A DNA stretch of 64,000 nucleotides from positions 105,143 to 169,142 of the forward strand of contig NZ_JANZXA010000011.1 of assembly GCF_025153475.1 (NCBI RefSeq). The letters are read 5' to 3'. Under the pieces are notes generated by a model. It ran no database searches, was not told the DNA's origin, and saw nothing but the letters and a program-made list of their open reading frames with translations. The stretch's first letter is position 1; the number at the start of each line of letters is the position of its first letter. The DNA is from Novosphingobium mangrovisedimenti (GTDB lineage: Bacteria; Pseudomonadota; Alphaproteobacteria; Sphingomonadales; Sphingomonadaceae). The position numbers were made by a program, and so were the translations under genes. Of the stretch, positions 9,340 to 18,953 are shown piece after piece.

Positions 9340-10650
9340 ATGGGGCGCTACACGTTCCGCCTTCCCGACATCGGGGAAGGCATTGCCGAAGCAGAAGTCG
9401 TTGCCTGGCATGTGAAGGTCGGCGACATGGTCGAGGAAGACGGCCGTCTTGCCGACATGATGACCGACAAGGCGACGGTCGAAATGGAAAGCCCGGTGGC
9501 GGGCAAGGTGATCGAGGTCGCGGGCGAGACCGGCGATGTCATTGCCATCGGTTCGCCGCTCGTAGTGATCGAGGTGGAAGGCGAGGGCAACGAAGGCGCC
9601 GGGGCTGCCATGCCTGCCGCCCACGCCAATGCTCCCGCCGTTACCGAGGAGACGCGCAGCGAGCCCGAACCGGAAATGCCTGCAGCGCCTCCTGAGCCAG
9701 CACCACAGCCGGCCTCGGTAGTAGTCCGGGCCGAAACGGCGGAGCCGCCCGCGCTCGCGCCTGCCGGCAGTCCATCGGCGAAAGTCATGGCCAGTCCTGC
9801 TGTGCGCAAGCGGGCGAAGGACCTCGGGATCGCACTGTCCGAGCTGCGGCCCGCCGAAGACGGACGCGTGCGTCATGCCGATCTCGATGCGTTCCTTGCC
9901 TACAATTCGGCCAGCGGTTTTCAGCCGGCCGGACGCAAAGGACGGGACGAGCAGATCCGCGTCATCGGCCTGCGCCGCCGCATCGCCGAAAACATGGCAG
10001 CGTCCAAGCGCAACATTCCGCACTTCGCCTATGTCGAGGAATACGACGTCACCGCGCTCGAGGAGATGCGCGCGCAGCTCAATGAAGGGCGGGGCGAACG
10101 GCCCAAGCTAACCATGCTGCCGTTCCTGATCAGCGCGATCTGCAAGCTGATCCCGGACTACCCCATGCTCAATGCGCATTACGATGACGAGGCGGGCGTG
10201 GTCACACGCCATGGCTCGGTGCATCTGGGCATGGCGGCGCAGACGCCGGCAGGGCTCATGGTTCCGGTGATCCGCGACGCGCAGGACCGCAACCTGTGGC
10301 AACTCGCGACCGAGATCTCGCGGCTTGCCGCCGCCGCGCGCGACGGATCGGCGAAATCGGCCGAACTGTCGGGCTCGACAATCACGGTGACGTCGCTCGG
10401 GCCCATGGGGGGCGTTGCGACGACCCCCGTCATCAACCGCCCTGAAGTGGCCATCATCGGCCCCAACCGCATCGTCGAACGGCCGATGTTCGTGCGCGAT
10501 TCCAGCGGCACGGAGCGTATCGAGAAGCGCAAGCTGATGAACATTTCCATGAGCTGCGATCACCGCGTTGTGGACGGCTGGGATGCAGCGAGTTTTGCGC
10601 AGGACCTCAAGAAGCTGATCGAGGCTCCGGCGCTGATCCTGGCAGGGTAG
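9340..10650 (+). CDS. bkdB: Branched-chain 2-oxoacid dehydrogenase E2 (dihydrolipoamide acyltransferase)
   Basis: This 436-residue E2 transfers the acyl group to CoA. An N-terminal lipoyl domain carries the lipoylated lysine in MTDKATVEM (Lys44). An Ala/Pro/Glu-rich linker (residues about 85-145) leads to a peripheral subunit-binding domain (SPAVRKRAKDLGI...). The catalytic acyltransferase domain ends with SCDHRVVDGWDAASF, which holds the active-site histidine. It starts four bases after the E1 beta stop. Confidence 0.95.
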   Translation: MGRYTFRLPDIGEGIAEAEVVAWHVKVGDMVEEDGRLADMMTDKATVEMESPVAGKVIEVAGETGDVIAIGSPLVVIEVEGEGNEGAGAAMPAAHANAPAVTEETRSEPEPEMPAAPPEPAPQPASVVVRAETAEPPALAPAGSPSAKVMASPAVRKRAKDLGIALSELRPAEDGRVRHADLDAFLAYNSASGFQPAGRKGRDEQIRVIGLRRRIAENMAASKRNIPHFAYVEEYDVTALEEMRAQLNEGRGERPKLTMLPFLISAICKLIPDYPMLNAHYDDEAGVVTRHGSVHLGMAAQTPAGLMVPVIRDAQDRNLWQLATEISRLAAAARDGSAKSAELSGSTITVTSLGPMGGVATTPVINRPEVAIIGPNRIVERPMFVRDSSGTERIEKRKLMNISMSCDHRVVDGWDAASFAQDLKKLIEAPALILAG

Positions 10651-10673
10651 GGGCGGCGGACTGGTCCGCGCCC
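10651..10673 (+). terminator. Probable terminator after the bkd operon
   Basis: A hairpin of GGGC and GCGGAC paired with GTCCGC and GCCC around a two-base loop lies directly after the E2 stop. The following bases (CCTATTT) are only weakly T-rich, so its strength is uncertain. It could also serve the convergent gene. Confidence 0.4.
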
Positions 10674-10677
10674 GGAC

Positions 10678-11133
10678 CTATTTGACGATCCCGGCGTAAG
10701 CGATCTCGCCCTGGCCGCGTGCGGCACTGCTTGCAGGAATGCGCCAGCGAACGTGCGTGACGTCTTCTGGCGTCGCGGCGCGGCTGCCGACGCGCAGGTT
10801 GGCAAGGTTGCCCCACGTGCGGCCACCGTCGACAGAGACCTCCTGCCTTTCGTTGGTGCTCTCCTGATAGGCGAGCGAGGCGGGAAGCGGGTTGGTGATG
10901 ACAAAGCCGCCATCGCCACCCATGCGATACCACCTGACGACGGTTACCACACGGTCCCCACGCACGAGCCGCCGTGCCGGTTCGAGGCGGCGGTTGGTCT
11001 CGCGCGTGATTCTCTCGACATAGACCGCGCTGTCGGTTGCGACGGAAGCGGTTCCCTGAGCACCGGCGGGCAAGGCGAGAGCCGTTGCCGACGCGAGCAC
11101 AGCTGCGAAAAGGATATGCCGGTTCGGACGCAC
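10678..11133 (-). CDS. Conserved secreted protein of unknown function
   Basis: This 151-residue protein has an N-terminal signal peptide ([23 protein letters not shown]). Its mature part resembles a short beta-sandwich repeat in which a pair of RLEPARRLVRGDRVVTVVRWYR and ITNPLPASLAYQ segments suggests a DUF11-like, adhesion-type fold. I do not know a function. The start is GTG with GAGGG upstream. It is convergent with the bkd operon. Confidence 0.7.
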   Translation of the reverse strand: MRPNRHILFAAVLASATALALPAGAQGTASVATDSAVYVERITRETNRRLEPARRLVRGDRVVTVVRWYRMGGDGGFVITNPLPASLAYQESTNERQEVSVDGGRTWGNLANLRVGSRAATPEDVTHVRWRIPASSAARGQGEIAYAGIVK

Positions 11134-11331
11134 TGATTTCCCTCATGACGGCCCTCCATGGGCCTGCTGGGAACATGCGCCCGCAGTCGCCAAGATATGG
11201 TTAACGCAGCTTCATCACGACGCAGCGGTCCGGGCTCACGCAAAAAATCCGCCGAGCCCCGGCAAGGCAGTTGACAGGTCCCCGAGGCTGGCTTAGTGGC
11301 GCGGCTCCCAAGCGGACGCACCGCAAAGTAC

Positions 11332-11408
11332 GCGGGTGTAGCTCAGTTGGTTAGAGTGTCGGCCTGTCACGCCGAAGGTCGCGGGTTCGAGCCCCGTCAC
11401 TCGCGCCA
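11332..11408 (+). tRNA. tRNA-Asp (anticodon GTC), copy 1
   Basis: A 77-base tRNA with encoded CCA. Acceptor GCGGGTG pairs with CACTCGC. The anticodon stem TCGGC/GCCGA holds the loop CTGTCAC, anticodon GTC. Confidence 0.96.
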
Positions 11409-11479
11409 CTTGGGATCTCTACCGGGAAACCGGCAGGGTTGCGGACGGCCAGGCCCTGCCTGACCACATACATTGCTGT

Positions 11480-11556
11480 GCGGGTGTAGCTCAGTTGGTT
11501 AGAGTGTCGGCCTGTCACGCCGAAGGTCGCGGGTTCGAGCCCCGTCACTCGCGCCA
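11480..11556 (+). tRNA. tRNA-Asp (anticodon GTC), copy 2
   Basis: Identical over all 77 bases to the copy 71 bases upstream, while the flanks differ. The pair is probably transcribed together and ends at the hairpin at 11588. Confidence 0.96.
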
Positions 11557-11587
11557 CTTCCCACGAAGTGGCCACGCAGCACGAAAG

Positions 11588-11612
11588 AAGGCCGGGCTTG
11601 TCCCGGCCTTTT
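11588..11612 (+). terminator. Terminator of the tRNA-Asp pair
   Basis: A perfect 9-bp stem AAGGCCGGG/CCCGGCCTT with a five-base loop, followed by TT and TTCC. It lies 31 bases after the second tRNA-Asp. Confidence 0.75.
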
Positions 11613-11655
11613 CCATTTCCAGCCATGTGGAAACGCTCTCAAGCCAGGGGCGCGA

Positions 11656-11871
11656 TCAGCCCCAGCGGCCGGTTTCCATCCAGATCAGGAAACGTCGCAG
11701 GGGCAATATCCAGACGAGGCCGAGCACCACGTAGACCGGCGTCTGGGCAAGCGCATTCCACTCACCGATGAGCGGGGGCACGAAACTGGCGACCGCAATG
11801 CCGTAAAGCGCGAGCGCAAGCACGAGGAGGAGGACGCCGATCGGTATCCGCCATGTCGGGGCTTCGCGCAT
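11656..11871 (-). CDS. DUF2842 small membrane protein
   Basis: This 71-residue protein has two hydrophobic segments (IPIGVLLLVLALALYGIAVASFV and TPVYVVLGLVWILPLRRF) and ends in LIWMETGRWG, the pattern I recognise for DUF2842, a small inner membrane family of alphaproteobacteria with unknown role. The start at 11871 was chosen because GAAGGA is 10 bases upstream, while ATGs at 11880 and 11889 lack proper spacing. It follows fau with one base between. Confidence 0.75.
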   Translation of the reverse strand: MREAPTWRIPIGVLLLVLALALYGIAVASFVPPLIGEWNALAQTPVYVVLGLVWILPLRRFLIWMETGRWG

Positions 11872-11872
11872 G

Positions 11873-12475
11873 TCAGTCATGTCCTTCATAGATTCGCGTC
11901 GGCGTCACCACGGCCGCAAGGGGGCGGTCATGGGCTTCGTGCGGCAGCTCCTCGGCGATCTGGCAATCCCATGCAAGCCCGATTGCGGGCACCTGAGGAT
12001 GTGCGTCCAGCCAGCGGTCGTAATGCCCGCCACCCTGGCCCAGCCTGTGCCCGGCGGCAGTAAAGGCCAGCAGAGGGACTACGACGACATCGGGAATGAC
12101 CGGGCCATCGTCGCCCAGCGGTTGCAGGGCGCGCCAGGGACCGGGTTCGAGACCAGTTTCGTCCCAGGGATTGGCCCAGGCCCGAAATTCCATTGCGGCA
12201 TCGCGCGCGGAGAACCAGGGGAGGGCGATACGGCGGCCATTTTCGCTGAACCAGCGCGCCCAGCCCGTGGCAGGGGCTTCCGTACCCGCGGGATGATAGA
12301 GGCCGACCGTGGCACCTTCAGGTATCTTCGCCACCACTGGCGCCGGCGGCCGGTTGAGCACGAGCGCGCGCAGGCCTTCCGGCAGGCCCGAGACATGATC
12401 GGCGCGCGCCTTGCGGTAGGCCTTGCGCAGGGCTGTCTTCTCTTCAGCGGGTGACATCGGGGGTGACGGGTCCAC
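11873..12475 (-). CDS. fau: 5-formyltetrahydrofolate cyclo-ligase
   Basis: This 200-residue enzyme of the YgfA/MTHFS family converts 5-formyltetrahydrofolate to methenyltetrahydrofolate with ATP. The substrate-binding arginine region (LRKAYRKARAD) is at the N-terminus, and the family signature GHRLGQGGGHYDRWL occurs near residue 145. It lies downstream of zapA and a putative 6S RNA, the same order as in many proteobacteria. Confidence 0.92.
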   Translation of the reverse strand: MDPSPPMSPAEEKTALRKAYRKARADHVSGLPEGLRALVLNRPPAPVVAKIPEGATVGLYHPAGTEAPATGWARWFSENGRRIALPWFSARDAAMEFRAWANPWDETGLEPGPWRALQPLGDDGPVIPDVVVVPLLAFTAAGHRLGQGGGHYDRWLDAHPQVPAIGLAWDCQIAEELPHEAHDRPLAAVVTPTRIYEGHD

Positions 12476-12477
12476 CT

Positions 12478-12630
12478 TGGGTCGTTTTCCTAGAAATCCT
12501 CTGACGCCTTCACGTCAGGTGGGAGCCATGTACGTCGGACCACGATCCGGGCAGGGACAGCCCCCTTGGATTGCTTATAGCCTCAGGGATGTTCGAACGG
12601 CTCGTGCCGGGCAGATCCCGTCACGTGCTA
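12478..12630 (-). ncRNA. ssrS: Probable 6S RNA (SsrS)
   Basis: The roughly 155 non-coding bases between zapA and fau match the classic position of 6S RNA, the regulator that occupies sigma-70 RNA polymerase. Read on the minus strand, complementary segments (CACGA with TCGTG, flanked by further pairs) suggest a long hairpin with an internal open region. A small stem CTGACG/CGTCAG lies near the 3' end. The exact ends are unknown. The call rests on gene order plus partial folding by eye. Confidence 0.55.
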
Positions 12631-12631
12631 T

Positions 12632-12940
12632 CTAGGCGTTCGATGCGTCGCTCTCAAGAAGGTCTGCAAGATTTTCGATCCGCTCCGCGATCGTGACAAG
12701 GCGTGCTGCCAGACCGGAAGGCACGGCGCCTGCATTCTTGCGGCCCTGCAGGTCGTGAACTTCATCGGCCAGCAGCAGGGCGGCGTAAAGCAGCATGCGG
12801 GTCTCGGTCTGGCCGGTGGCACCGGCTTCGGACACCTTGTCGTCGATCAACTTACCGAGGCCCGCGACATGGTCTTCCTCGCCGTCGGCACAGGCGACGG
12901 TAAAGCTGCGGCCGCCGATGGAGAGCGTGACGTTGCTCAT
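12632..12940 (-). CDS. zapA: Cell division protein ZapA
   Basis: This 102-residue protein stabilises FtsZ bundles at the division ring. The N-terminal globular part (VTLSIGGRSFTVACADGEEDHVAGLGKLIDDKV) and the long C-terminal helix (MLLYAALLLADEVHDLQ... ITIAERIENLADLLE-like) fit the family. Its ATG overlaps the stop of an upstream 57-residue ORF (ATGA), and 6S RNA and fau follow. Confidence 0.88.
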   Translation of the reverse strand: MSNVTLSIGGRSFTVACADGEEDHVAGLGKLIDDKVSEAGATGQTETRMLLYAALLLADEVHDLQGRKNAGAVPSGLAARLVTIAERIENLADLLESDASNA

Positions 12941-13110
12941 TCCGTCCGGTCCGCGATCAGCCTGTCCAGATCTTCAAGAGAGCGGGAGACGGAGGCCTTG
13001 AGCCGCTCGTGTCGATTGCGAAGGTCCGCCGCTTCCCGCGAGGCCGCCTCGACGCGTGCCAGCGCTGCTTCGATCCTTTCAACCGCCTTGACGATCGGCA
13101 CCTCTTCCAT
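12937..13110 (-). CDS. Small coiled-coil protein upstream of zapA
   Basis: A 57-codon open frame starts at the ATG at 13110 and its stop overlaps the zapA start by four bases (ATGA), implying translational coupling. The product is highly charged and helical (VKAVERIEAALARVEAASRE, then RNRHERLKASVSRSLEDLDR), a coiled coil from end to end. I recall small ORFs of this kind upstream of zapA in alphaproteobacteria, and ZapA partners such as ZapB are also coiled coils, so a division role is plausible but unproven. Confidence 0.6.
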   Translation of the reverse strand: MEEVPIVKAVERIEAALARVEAASREAADLRNRHERLKASVSRSLEDLDRLIADRTE

Positions 13111-13314
13111 GGCGCCATGGCTATCGTATTATCGTCACAAGGCAAGCAGTTGGACCGGGTTGTTCACAGTCGCGTGGACCTGCGGGCGGGTCGCCGCCCG
13201 CTGTACGTAAGCGCGTGAAATGGGGTGCCGAACTTGACGGGAGGCCGCCTCTCCCTAAAGGGGTGGCGCAAATTTCCGAATCGTCCCGCAAATACCCGTA
13301 CCCGGAGCTAATCC

Positions 13315-15303
13315 ATGACCCTTGCCCCCGACCGTCTCGCGCCGATGGCCAACGCCATCCGGGCGCTATCGATGGATGCGGTTCAGGCAGCCAACAGCGG
13401 CCACCCCGGCATGCCTATGGGCATGGCCGATGTCGCCACTGTGCTTTACGCCAAGTTCCTGAAGTTCGATCCCGCCGCCCCCGAATGGGCGGACCGCGAC
13501 CGCTTCGTGCTGTCCGCCGGTCACGGTTCGATGCTTATCTATTCGCTGCTCTATCTGACCGGCTACGAAAGCCCGACGATCGACGACATCCGCAACTTCC
13601 GCCAGCTTGGCAGCCCCTGCGCCGGCCACCCCGAAAACTTCCTGATTCCGGGCGTGGAATGCACCACCGGGCCGCTTGGACAGGGCCTGGCGATGGCCGT
13701 TGGCATGGCGATGGCCGAACGCCATCTCAATGCCACCTTCGGCAGCGACCTGGTCGATCACAATACCTGGGTCATCGCGGGCGACGGCTGCCTGATGGAG
13801 GGCATCAACCACGAGGCCATCGGTCTTGCCGGCAATCTGAAGTTGGGCAAGCTCAAGGTCCTGTGGGACGACAACAAGATCACCATCGATGGCGACACCT
13901 CGCTTTCGACCAGCGAAGACATCCCCGCACGCTATCGCGCTGCCGGATGGGATGTCTTCTCGTGCGACGGGCATGACTTCGCCGACATCGAACGTGCGCT
14001 GTCTGAAGCAGCGGCTTCGGACAAGCCGACGCTGGTCGCCTGTCGCACCGTGATCGGCAAGGGTGCGCCCAACAAGCAGGGCAGCCACAACGTTCACGGC
14101 GCCCCCCTCGGCGCCGACGAGATTGCCGCCACGCGCGAATATCTGGGCTGGAACGCCGCGCCATTCGAGGTGCCTGCTGAAATTCTCGCCGACTGGCGCT
14201 CGCTGGGCGCGGCCGGTGCGAAAGCGCGGGCAGAGTGGGATGCGCGCTTGTCTGACAGTGCAGACGCCGCCGAGTTCAGCCGCCGCATGGCGGGCGAACT
14301 GCCCGATGGCGCACCGATCCGCCAGGCGCTCGCCGAATGGGTCGCAGGCGATTCGACCGTCGCGACCCGCAAGGCTTCCGAGAATTGGCTGAACGTGCTG
14401 GCTCCGGCCATTCCCGAGATGGTGGGTGGCTCGGCCGACCTCACCGGCTCCAACAATACCAAGGCCAAGTGCCAGGCGCCGTTCACCTCCGAGGACTATG
14501 CGGGCCGCTACGTGTACTACGGCATCCGCGAATTCGGCATGGCCGCCGCGATGAACGGAATGGCTCTGCACGGCGGCGTGGTCCCCTATGGCGGCACGTT
14601 CCTGATCTTCTCGGACTACTGCCGCAACGCAATCCGCCTGTCGGCCCTGCAGCGGGCCCGCGCGATCTATGTCCTGACCCATGATTCGATCGGTCTGGGC
14701 GAGGACGGACCGACGCACCAGCCTGTCGAACAGGTGATGAGTCTGCGCCTGATCCCGAACCTCAACGTGTTCCGCCCCGCCGATGCGGTCGAGACCGCCG
14801 AGTGCTGGAACCTCGCGCTGGAAGCGTCCGTCACGCCGTCGGTACTGGCGCTTACCCGCCAGAACCTGCCGCAATTGCGCAAGTCGGGCGATATGCTTTC
14901 GGCACGCGGTGCCTACGTGCTGCGCCACGCCGAGGGCGATCGTAAGGTGATCCTGATCGCCACCGGTTCGGAAGTCGAACTGGCCTGCAACGTGCGCGAC
15001 ACGCTTGCCGGGCAGGGCATCGGCGCCGATGTCGTTTCGATGCCGTGCATGGAGCTTTTCGAAGCGCAGGATGAAGCCTACAAGCACGAAATCCTGCCGC
15101 ACGACCCTTCGATTCTGCGCGTTTCGATCGAAGCGGGATCGACCATGGGTTGGGAACGTTACACTGCCATCAGCCGCAATGGCGGCCTCAACATCGGCCT
15201 GGACCGCTTCGGTGCGTCGGCCCCGGCCAAGGATCTGTTCGCACGTTTCGGTTTCACCGTCGAAGCCATCGTGCCCAAGATTCTCGACAAACTCAGCGCC
15301 TAA
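13315..15303 (+). CDS. tkt: Transketolase
   Basis: This 662-residue thiamine-diphosphate enzyme moves two-carbon units between sugar phosphates in the pentose phosphate pathway. The N-terminal ANAIRALSMDAVQAANSGHPG, the TPP motif around GDGCLMEGINHEA (near residue 156) and the transketolase signature region (THDSIGLGEDGPTHQPVEQ) are intact. It opens a four-gene set with gap, pgk and fba, ordered like a central carbon operon. Confidence 0.97.
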   Translation: MTLAPDRLAPMANAIRALSMDAVQAANSGHPGMPMGMADVATVLYAKFLKFDPAAPEWADRDRFVLSAGHGSMLIYSLLYLTGYESPTIDDIRNFRQLGSPCAGHPENFLIPGVECTTGPLGQGLAMAVGMAMAERHLNATFGSDLVDHNTWVIAGDGCLMEGINHEAIGLAGNLKLGKLKVLWDDNKITIDGDTSLSTSEDIPARYRAAGWDVFSCDGHDFADIERALSEAAASDKPTLVACRTVIGKGAPNKQGSHNVHGAPLGADEIAATREYLGWNAAPFEVPAEILADWRSLGAAGAKARAEWDARLSDSADAAEFSRRMAGELPDGAPIRQALAEWVAGDSTVATRKASENWLNVLAPAIPEMVGGSADLTGSNNTKAKCQAPFTSEDYAGRYVYYGIREFGMAAAMNGMALHGGVVPYGGTFLIFSDYCRNAIRLSALQRARAIYVLTHDSIGLGEDGPTHQPVEQVMSLRLIPNLNVFRPADAVETAECWNLALEASVTPSVLALTRQNLPQLRKSGDMLSARGAYVLRHAEGDRKVILIATGSEVELACNVRDTLAGQGIGADVVSMPCMELFEAQDEAYKHEILPHDPSILRVSIEAGSTMGWERYTAISRNGGLNIGLDRFGASAPAKDLFARFGFTVEAIVPKILDKLSA

Positions 15304-15318
15304 GGAGGAGTATTGAAC

Positions 15319-16326
15319 ATGGCGACCAAGGTTGCGATCAACGGTTTCGGACGTATCGGGCGCCTTGTAGCGCGCGCGATCCTCGAGCGCCCGGACTGCG
15401 GGCTCGATCTCGTTTCGATCAACGATCTGGCCGACACCAAGTCGAACGCGCTCCTCTTTGCCTATGACAGCACCCACGGCCGTTTCCCCGGCACGGTGGA
15501 GGCCGGCGAAGGCAAGATCACCGTCAACGGCAAGGACATCGTCGTCACGGCCGAGCGCGATCCCGGCAAGCTGCCGCATAAGGACCTGGGTATCGACATC
15601 GTGCTCGAATGCACCGGCTTCTTCCAGTCGAAGGAAGCCTCGCAGCCGCACCTCGACGCGGGTGCCAAGCGGGTTCTGATCTCGGCTCCGGCCACCGGCG
15701 TCGACAACACCGTCGTCTTCGGCGTGAACCACGAGACGCTGACCGCCGATCACATCGTCGTGTCGAACGCTTCGTGCACGACCAACTGCCTGTCCCCCGT
15801 CGCCAAGGTTCTGAACGACACCGTCGGCATCGAGCGTGGCTTCATGACCACGGTTCATTCGTACACCAACGACCAGCGCATGCTCGACCAGATCCACTCC
15901 GATCTGCGTCGCGCCCGTGCCGGCGCCGCCAACATGATCCCGACCACCACGGGTGCCGCCCGCGCGGTCGGCCTCGTGCTGCCGGAACTCAAGGGCAAGC
16001 TCGACGGGTCGTCGATCCGCGTGCCGACCCCGAACGTCAGCCTGGTCGACCTGTGCTTCGTGCCGAAGCGCGAAACCACCAAGGAAGAGATCAACGCCGC
16101 ACTGAAGGCCGCTTCGGAAGGCGCGATGAAGGGCGTTCTCGCCTACACCGATCAGCCGCTGGTTTCGTCGGACTTCAACCACTACCCGGCAAGCTCGACC
16201 GTCGACAGCCTGGAAACGGCCGTCATGGAAGGCAAGTTCGTGCGCGTCGTGTCCTGGTACGACAACGAGTGGGGCTTCTCGAACCGCATGCTCGACACCG
16301 CGGGCGCGATGGCGAAGTTCCTCTGA
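15319..16326 (+). CDS. gap: Glyceraldehyde-3-phosphate dehydrogenase, type I
   Basis: This 335-residue enzyme oxidises glyceraldehyde-3-phosphate to 1,3-bisphosphoglycerate. The Rossmann start [12 protein letters not shown] and the catalytic cysteine in [12 protein letters not shown] (Cys153) are clear. The residue following the first beta-strand pair (INDLAD) is the acidic type typical of NAD preference. The ATG at 15319 is preferred over a TTG at 15313 because GGAGGAG ends 8 bases before it. Confidence 0.97.
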   Translation: MATKVAINGFGRIGRLVARAILERPDCGLDLVSINDLADTKSNALLFAYDSTHGRFPGTVEAGEGKITVNGKDIVVTAERDPGKLPHKDLGIDIVLECTGFFQSKEASQPHLDAGAKRVLISAPATGVDNTVVFGVNHETLTADHIVVSNASCTTNCLSPVAKVLNDTVGIERGFMTTVHSYTNDQRMLDQIHSDLRRARAGAANMIPTTTGAARAVGLVLPELKGKLDGSSIRVPTPNVSLVDLCFVPKRETTKEEINAALKAASEGAMKGVLAYTDQPLVSSDFNHYPASSTVDSLETAVMEGKFVRVVSWYDNEWGFSNRMLDTAGAMAKFL

Positions 16327-16435
16327 ACGTGAACCCGGCGGCGGACCACTCCGTCCGTCGCCATACATGCGCCGCGAGAGCCCACCCGGCTTTCGCGGCG
16401 TGTCGTATCCGCAGCGGCGAAGCAAGGAACGAGCA

Positions 16436-17635
16436 ATGAGCGCTTTCAAGACCCTCGACGATCTTGGTGACGTGACCGGCAAGGTGGCACTGGTCCGTGT
16501 CGACCTGAACCTGCCCATGCAGGACGGCGTGGTCACCGACGAGACCCGCATCCGTGCGGCGGCTCCGACCATTCTCGAACTGTCGCAGAAAGGCGCCAAG
16601 GTCCTTCTGCTGGCGCACTTCGGCCGGCCCAAGGGTGAGCGCGTCTCGACGATGTCGCTGTCGATGGTCGTTGGCGCGGTCGAGAAAGTGCTCGGCAAGG
16701 AAGTGATGTTCGTGCCCGAGATTGCAGGCGACGTCGTCGCGCAGTCCGTGGGTATCCTGCGCGCGGGCGACATCGCCATTCTGGAGAACACGCGGTTCTG
16801 GAAGGGTGAGGAAAAGAACGATCCCGAACTGGTGAAGGCCATCGCCGCAAACGGCGACTTCTACGTCAACGATGCCTTTTCGGCCGCGCACCGTGCGCAC
16901 GCCACCACGGAAGGGCTGGCGCGGGTCCTGCCCGCCTATGCCGGCCGGTCGATGCAGGCCGAGCTGGAAGCGCTCGACAAGGCGCTCGGCACGCCGCAAA
17001 AGCCGGTTGCCGCGGTCGTCGGCGGCGCCAAGGTTTCCTCGAAGCTCGACGTGCTCAAGCACCTTGTTACCCAGGTCGATCACCTCATCATCGGCGGCGG
17101 CATGGCCAACACCTTCCTCGCCGCCAAGGGCGTCGATGTCGGCAAGTCGCTGTGCGAACATGACCTGACCGGTACCGCGAACGAAATCCTCGACGCGGCC
17201 GATGCCTCGGGCTGCACCGTGCACCTGCCTTACGAGGTCGTCGTCTCCAAGGAATTCGCCGCCAATCCGCCGAGCCTGCGCACGTGCAACGTGCATGAAG
17301 TAGCAGCCGACGAGATGATCCTCGATGCGGGGCCCACGGCTGCCGAGGCACTGGGTGACGTGCTCAAGACCTGCCGGACGCTGGTCTGGAACGGCCCGAT
17401 GGGCGCCTTCGAGATGCAGCCGTTCGATGCCGCTACCGTGGCGCTGGCCAAGACGGCCGCAGCGCTGACCGCCGAGGGTTCACTGATTTCGGTTGCCGGT
17501 GGCGGCGATACCGTGGCCGCGCTCAACCATGCGGGCGTGGCGCAGGACTTCACGTATATCTCGACGGCCGGGGGCGCCTTCCTCGAATGGATGGAAGGCA
17601 AGGAACTTCCCGGCGTCGCGGCGCTTTCCGCCTGA
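16436..17635 (+). CDS. pgk: Phosphoglycerate kinase
   Basis: This 399-residue kinase transfers phosphate from 1,3-bisphosphoglycerate to ADP. The N-terminal signature [15 protein letters not shown], the HFGRPKG loop, the hinge and the C-terminal nucleotide motif [11 protein letters not shown] are intact. It is 109 bases after gap, with an AAGGAACGAGC ribosome site. Confidence 0.97.
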   Translation: MSAFKTLDDLGDVTGKVALVRVDLNLPMQDGVVTDETRIRAAAPTILELSQKGAKVLLLAHFGRPKGERVSTMSLSMVVGAVEKVLGKEVMFVPEIAGDVVAQSVGILRAGDIAILENTRFWKGEEKNDPELVKAIAANGDFYVNDAFSAAHRAHATTEGLARVLPAYAGRSMQAELEALDKALGTPQKPVAAVVGGAKVSSKLDVLKHLVTQVDHLIIGGGMANTFLAAKGVDVGKSLCEHDLTGTANEILDAADASGCTVHLPYEVVVSKEFAANPPSLRTCNVHEVAADEMILDAGPTAAEALGDVLKTCRTLVWNGPMGAFEMQPFDAATVALAKTAAALTAEGSLISVAGGGDTVAALNHAGVAQDFTYISTAGGAFLEWMEGKELPGVAALSA

Positions 17636-17844
17636 GACATGAGGGATATCGTGCCTGGATCGGGTGCGGTATCCCTGGCCATGCGGCATTTCGCGGTCGG
17701 CAGGGCTGTGCGTTCGTGTGCGCGGGGGCGACCTGGGGCAGTGTCCGGACATGGCACACCAGGCGGATTGTACCGCAGTTGCGAAGAGATCGACCGGCGG
17801 ATAACGTCACGTTAAAGTTATCGAACAAGGCAGGAGGAGTACCC

Positions 17845-18756
17845 ATGCAGTATTCGGATATGGCGGCAAAGATGGCCGAAGGTAACGGTTTCATCGCCGC
17901 GCTGGACCAGAGCGGTGGCTCTACGCCCAAGGCGCTCAAGGGCTATGGTATCGAAGAAGGTGCCTGGTCGACCGAAGAAGAGATGTTCGGCCTGATCCAC
18001 CAGATGCGTTCGCGCATCATCTCCTCGCCCGTCTTCACCGGCGACAAGGTGATCGGCGCTATCCTGTTCGAGCGGACCATGGACGGCCAGGTCGATGGCG
18101 TGCCGACGCCGACCGCGCTGACCAACAAGGGCATCGTCCCCTTCATCAAGATCGACAAGGGCCTCGAGGACGAGGCCAATGGCGTGCAGCTGATGAAGCC
18201 GATGCCGACCCTCGATGCCCTGCTCGAGCGTTCGAAGGCGCTGGGTGTGTTCGGCACCAAGGAGCGCTCGGTGATCAATTCGGCCAATGCCGAAGGCATT
18301 GCCGCCGTCGTCAAGCAGCAGTTCGAGATCGGCAAGCAGGTGCTCGGCCACGGCATGATGCCGATGATCGAGCCCGAGGTGAACATCAAGAGCGAGACCC
18401 GCGCCGAGTGCGACAAGATCCTGCTCGCCGAAATCCTCAAGAGCCTCGACGAGCTGCCCGAGGGGCAGCAGGTCATGCTCAAGCTGTCGCTGCCGGTGGT
18501 GCCGGGCACGTTCGATCCTCTGGTCGAGCATCCCAAGGTTCTGCGCGTCGTCGCCCTTTCGGGCGGCTACAAGCGCCCCGAGGCCTGCGTGGAACTGTCG
18601 AAGAACAAGGGCATCATCGCCAGCTTCAGCCGTGCGCTGCTGGAAGACCTGCGTTCGAAGATGAGCGACGCCGAGTTCAACGTCTCGCTCGGCTCCGCGA
18701 TCGACGAGATCTACGCGGGTTCAACGCAGAAGATCGAGACGGCCGCAACAGCCTGA
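17845..18756 (+). CDS. fba: Fructose-bisphosphate aldolase, class I
   Basis: This 303-residue aldolase is the class I (Schiff base) type. The ALDQSGGSTPKALKGYGI start, the IEPEVNIKS motif and the lysine in VMLKLSLPVVPG (Lys213), which should form the Schiff base, identify it. The start has a strong AGGAGGAG site 6 bases upstream. It completes tkt-gap-pgk-fba, although a 209-base gap after pgk leaves room for its own promoter. Confidence 0.95.
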   Translation: MQYSDMAAKMAEGNGFIAALDQSGGSTPKALKGYGIEEGAWSTEEEMFGLIHQMRSRIISSPVFTGDKVIGAILFERTMDGQVDGVPTPTALTNKGIVPFIKIDKGLEDEANGVQLMKPMPTLDALLERSKALGVFGTKERSVINSANAEGIAAVVKQQFEIGKQVLGHGMMPMIEPEVNIKSETRAECDKILLAEILKSLDELPEGQQVMLKLSLPVVPGTFDPLVEHPKVLRVVALSGGYKRPEACVELSKNKGIIASFSRALLEDLRSKMSDAEFNVSLGSAIDEIYAGSTQKIETAATA

Positions 18757-18782
18757 TCGAACCTCCATTGTTCGAATTGAAA

Positions 18783-18814
18783 GGGCGGCGTCCGGATCGG
18801 GCGCCGCCTTTTCG
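18783..18814 (+). terminator. Intrinsic terminator after fba
   Basis: A stem GGCGGCG/CGCCGCC with an 11-base loop is followed by TTTTCGTT. It lies 27 bases past the fba stop. Confidence 0.75.
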
Positions 18815-18953
18815 TTGGGCTTTGTCGTTGGCCTGTGAAAGGAACGATGTGCTAGAAGCGGACGTTGGCGTCGCGGCGCTTCAATATGGCGGGCCGATGC
18901 GGTAACTGACGGGTCCAGGGTGCGACGCTCTGCGTTGTGGAGAAACTATCATC

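Noticed and set aside
11332..11556. Tandem repeat that could look like a CRISPR-type unit
   Set aside because: The two copies are tRNA-Asp genes; no arrays of short repeats with spacers were seen in the window.
13366..16842. Minus-strand open frame of over 1100 codons opposite tkt, gap and pgk
   Set aside because: Antisense to three clear enzymes in GC-rich DNA; amino acid content matches a shadow frame.
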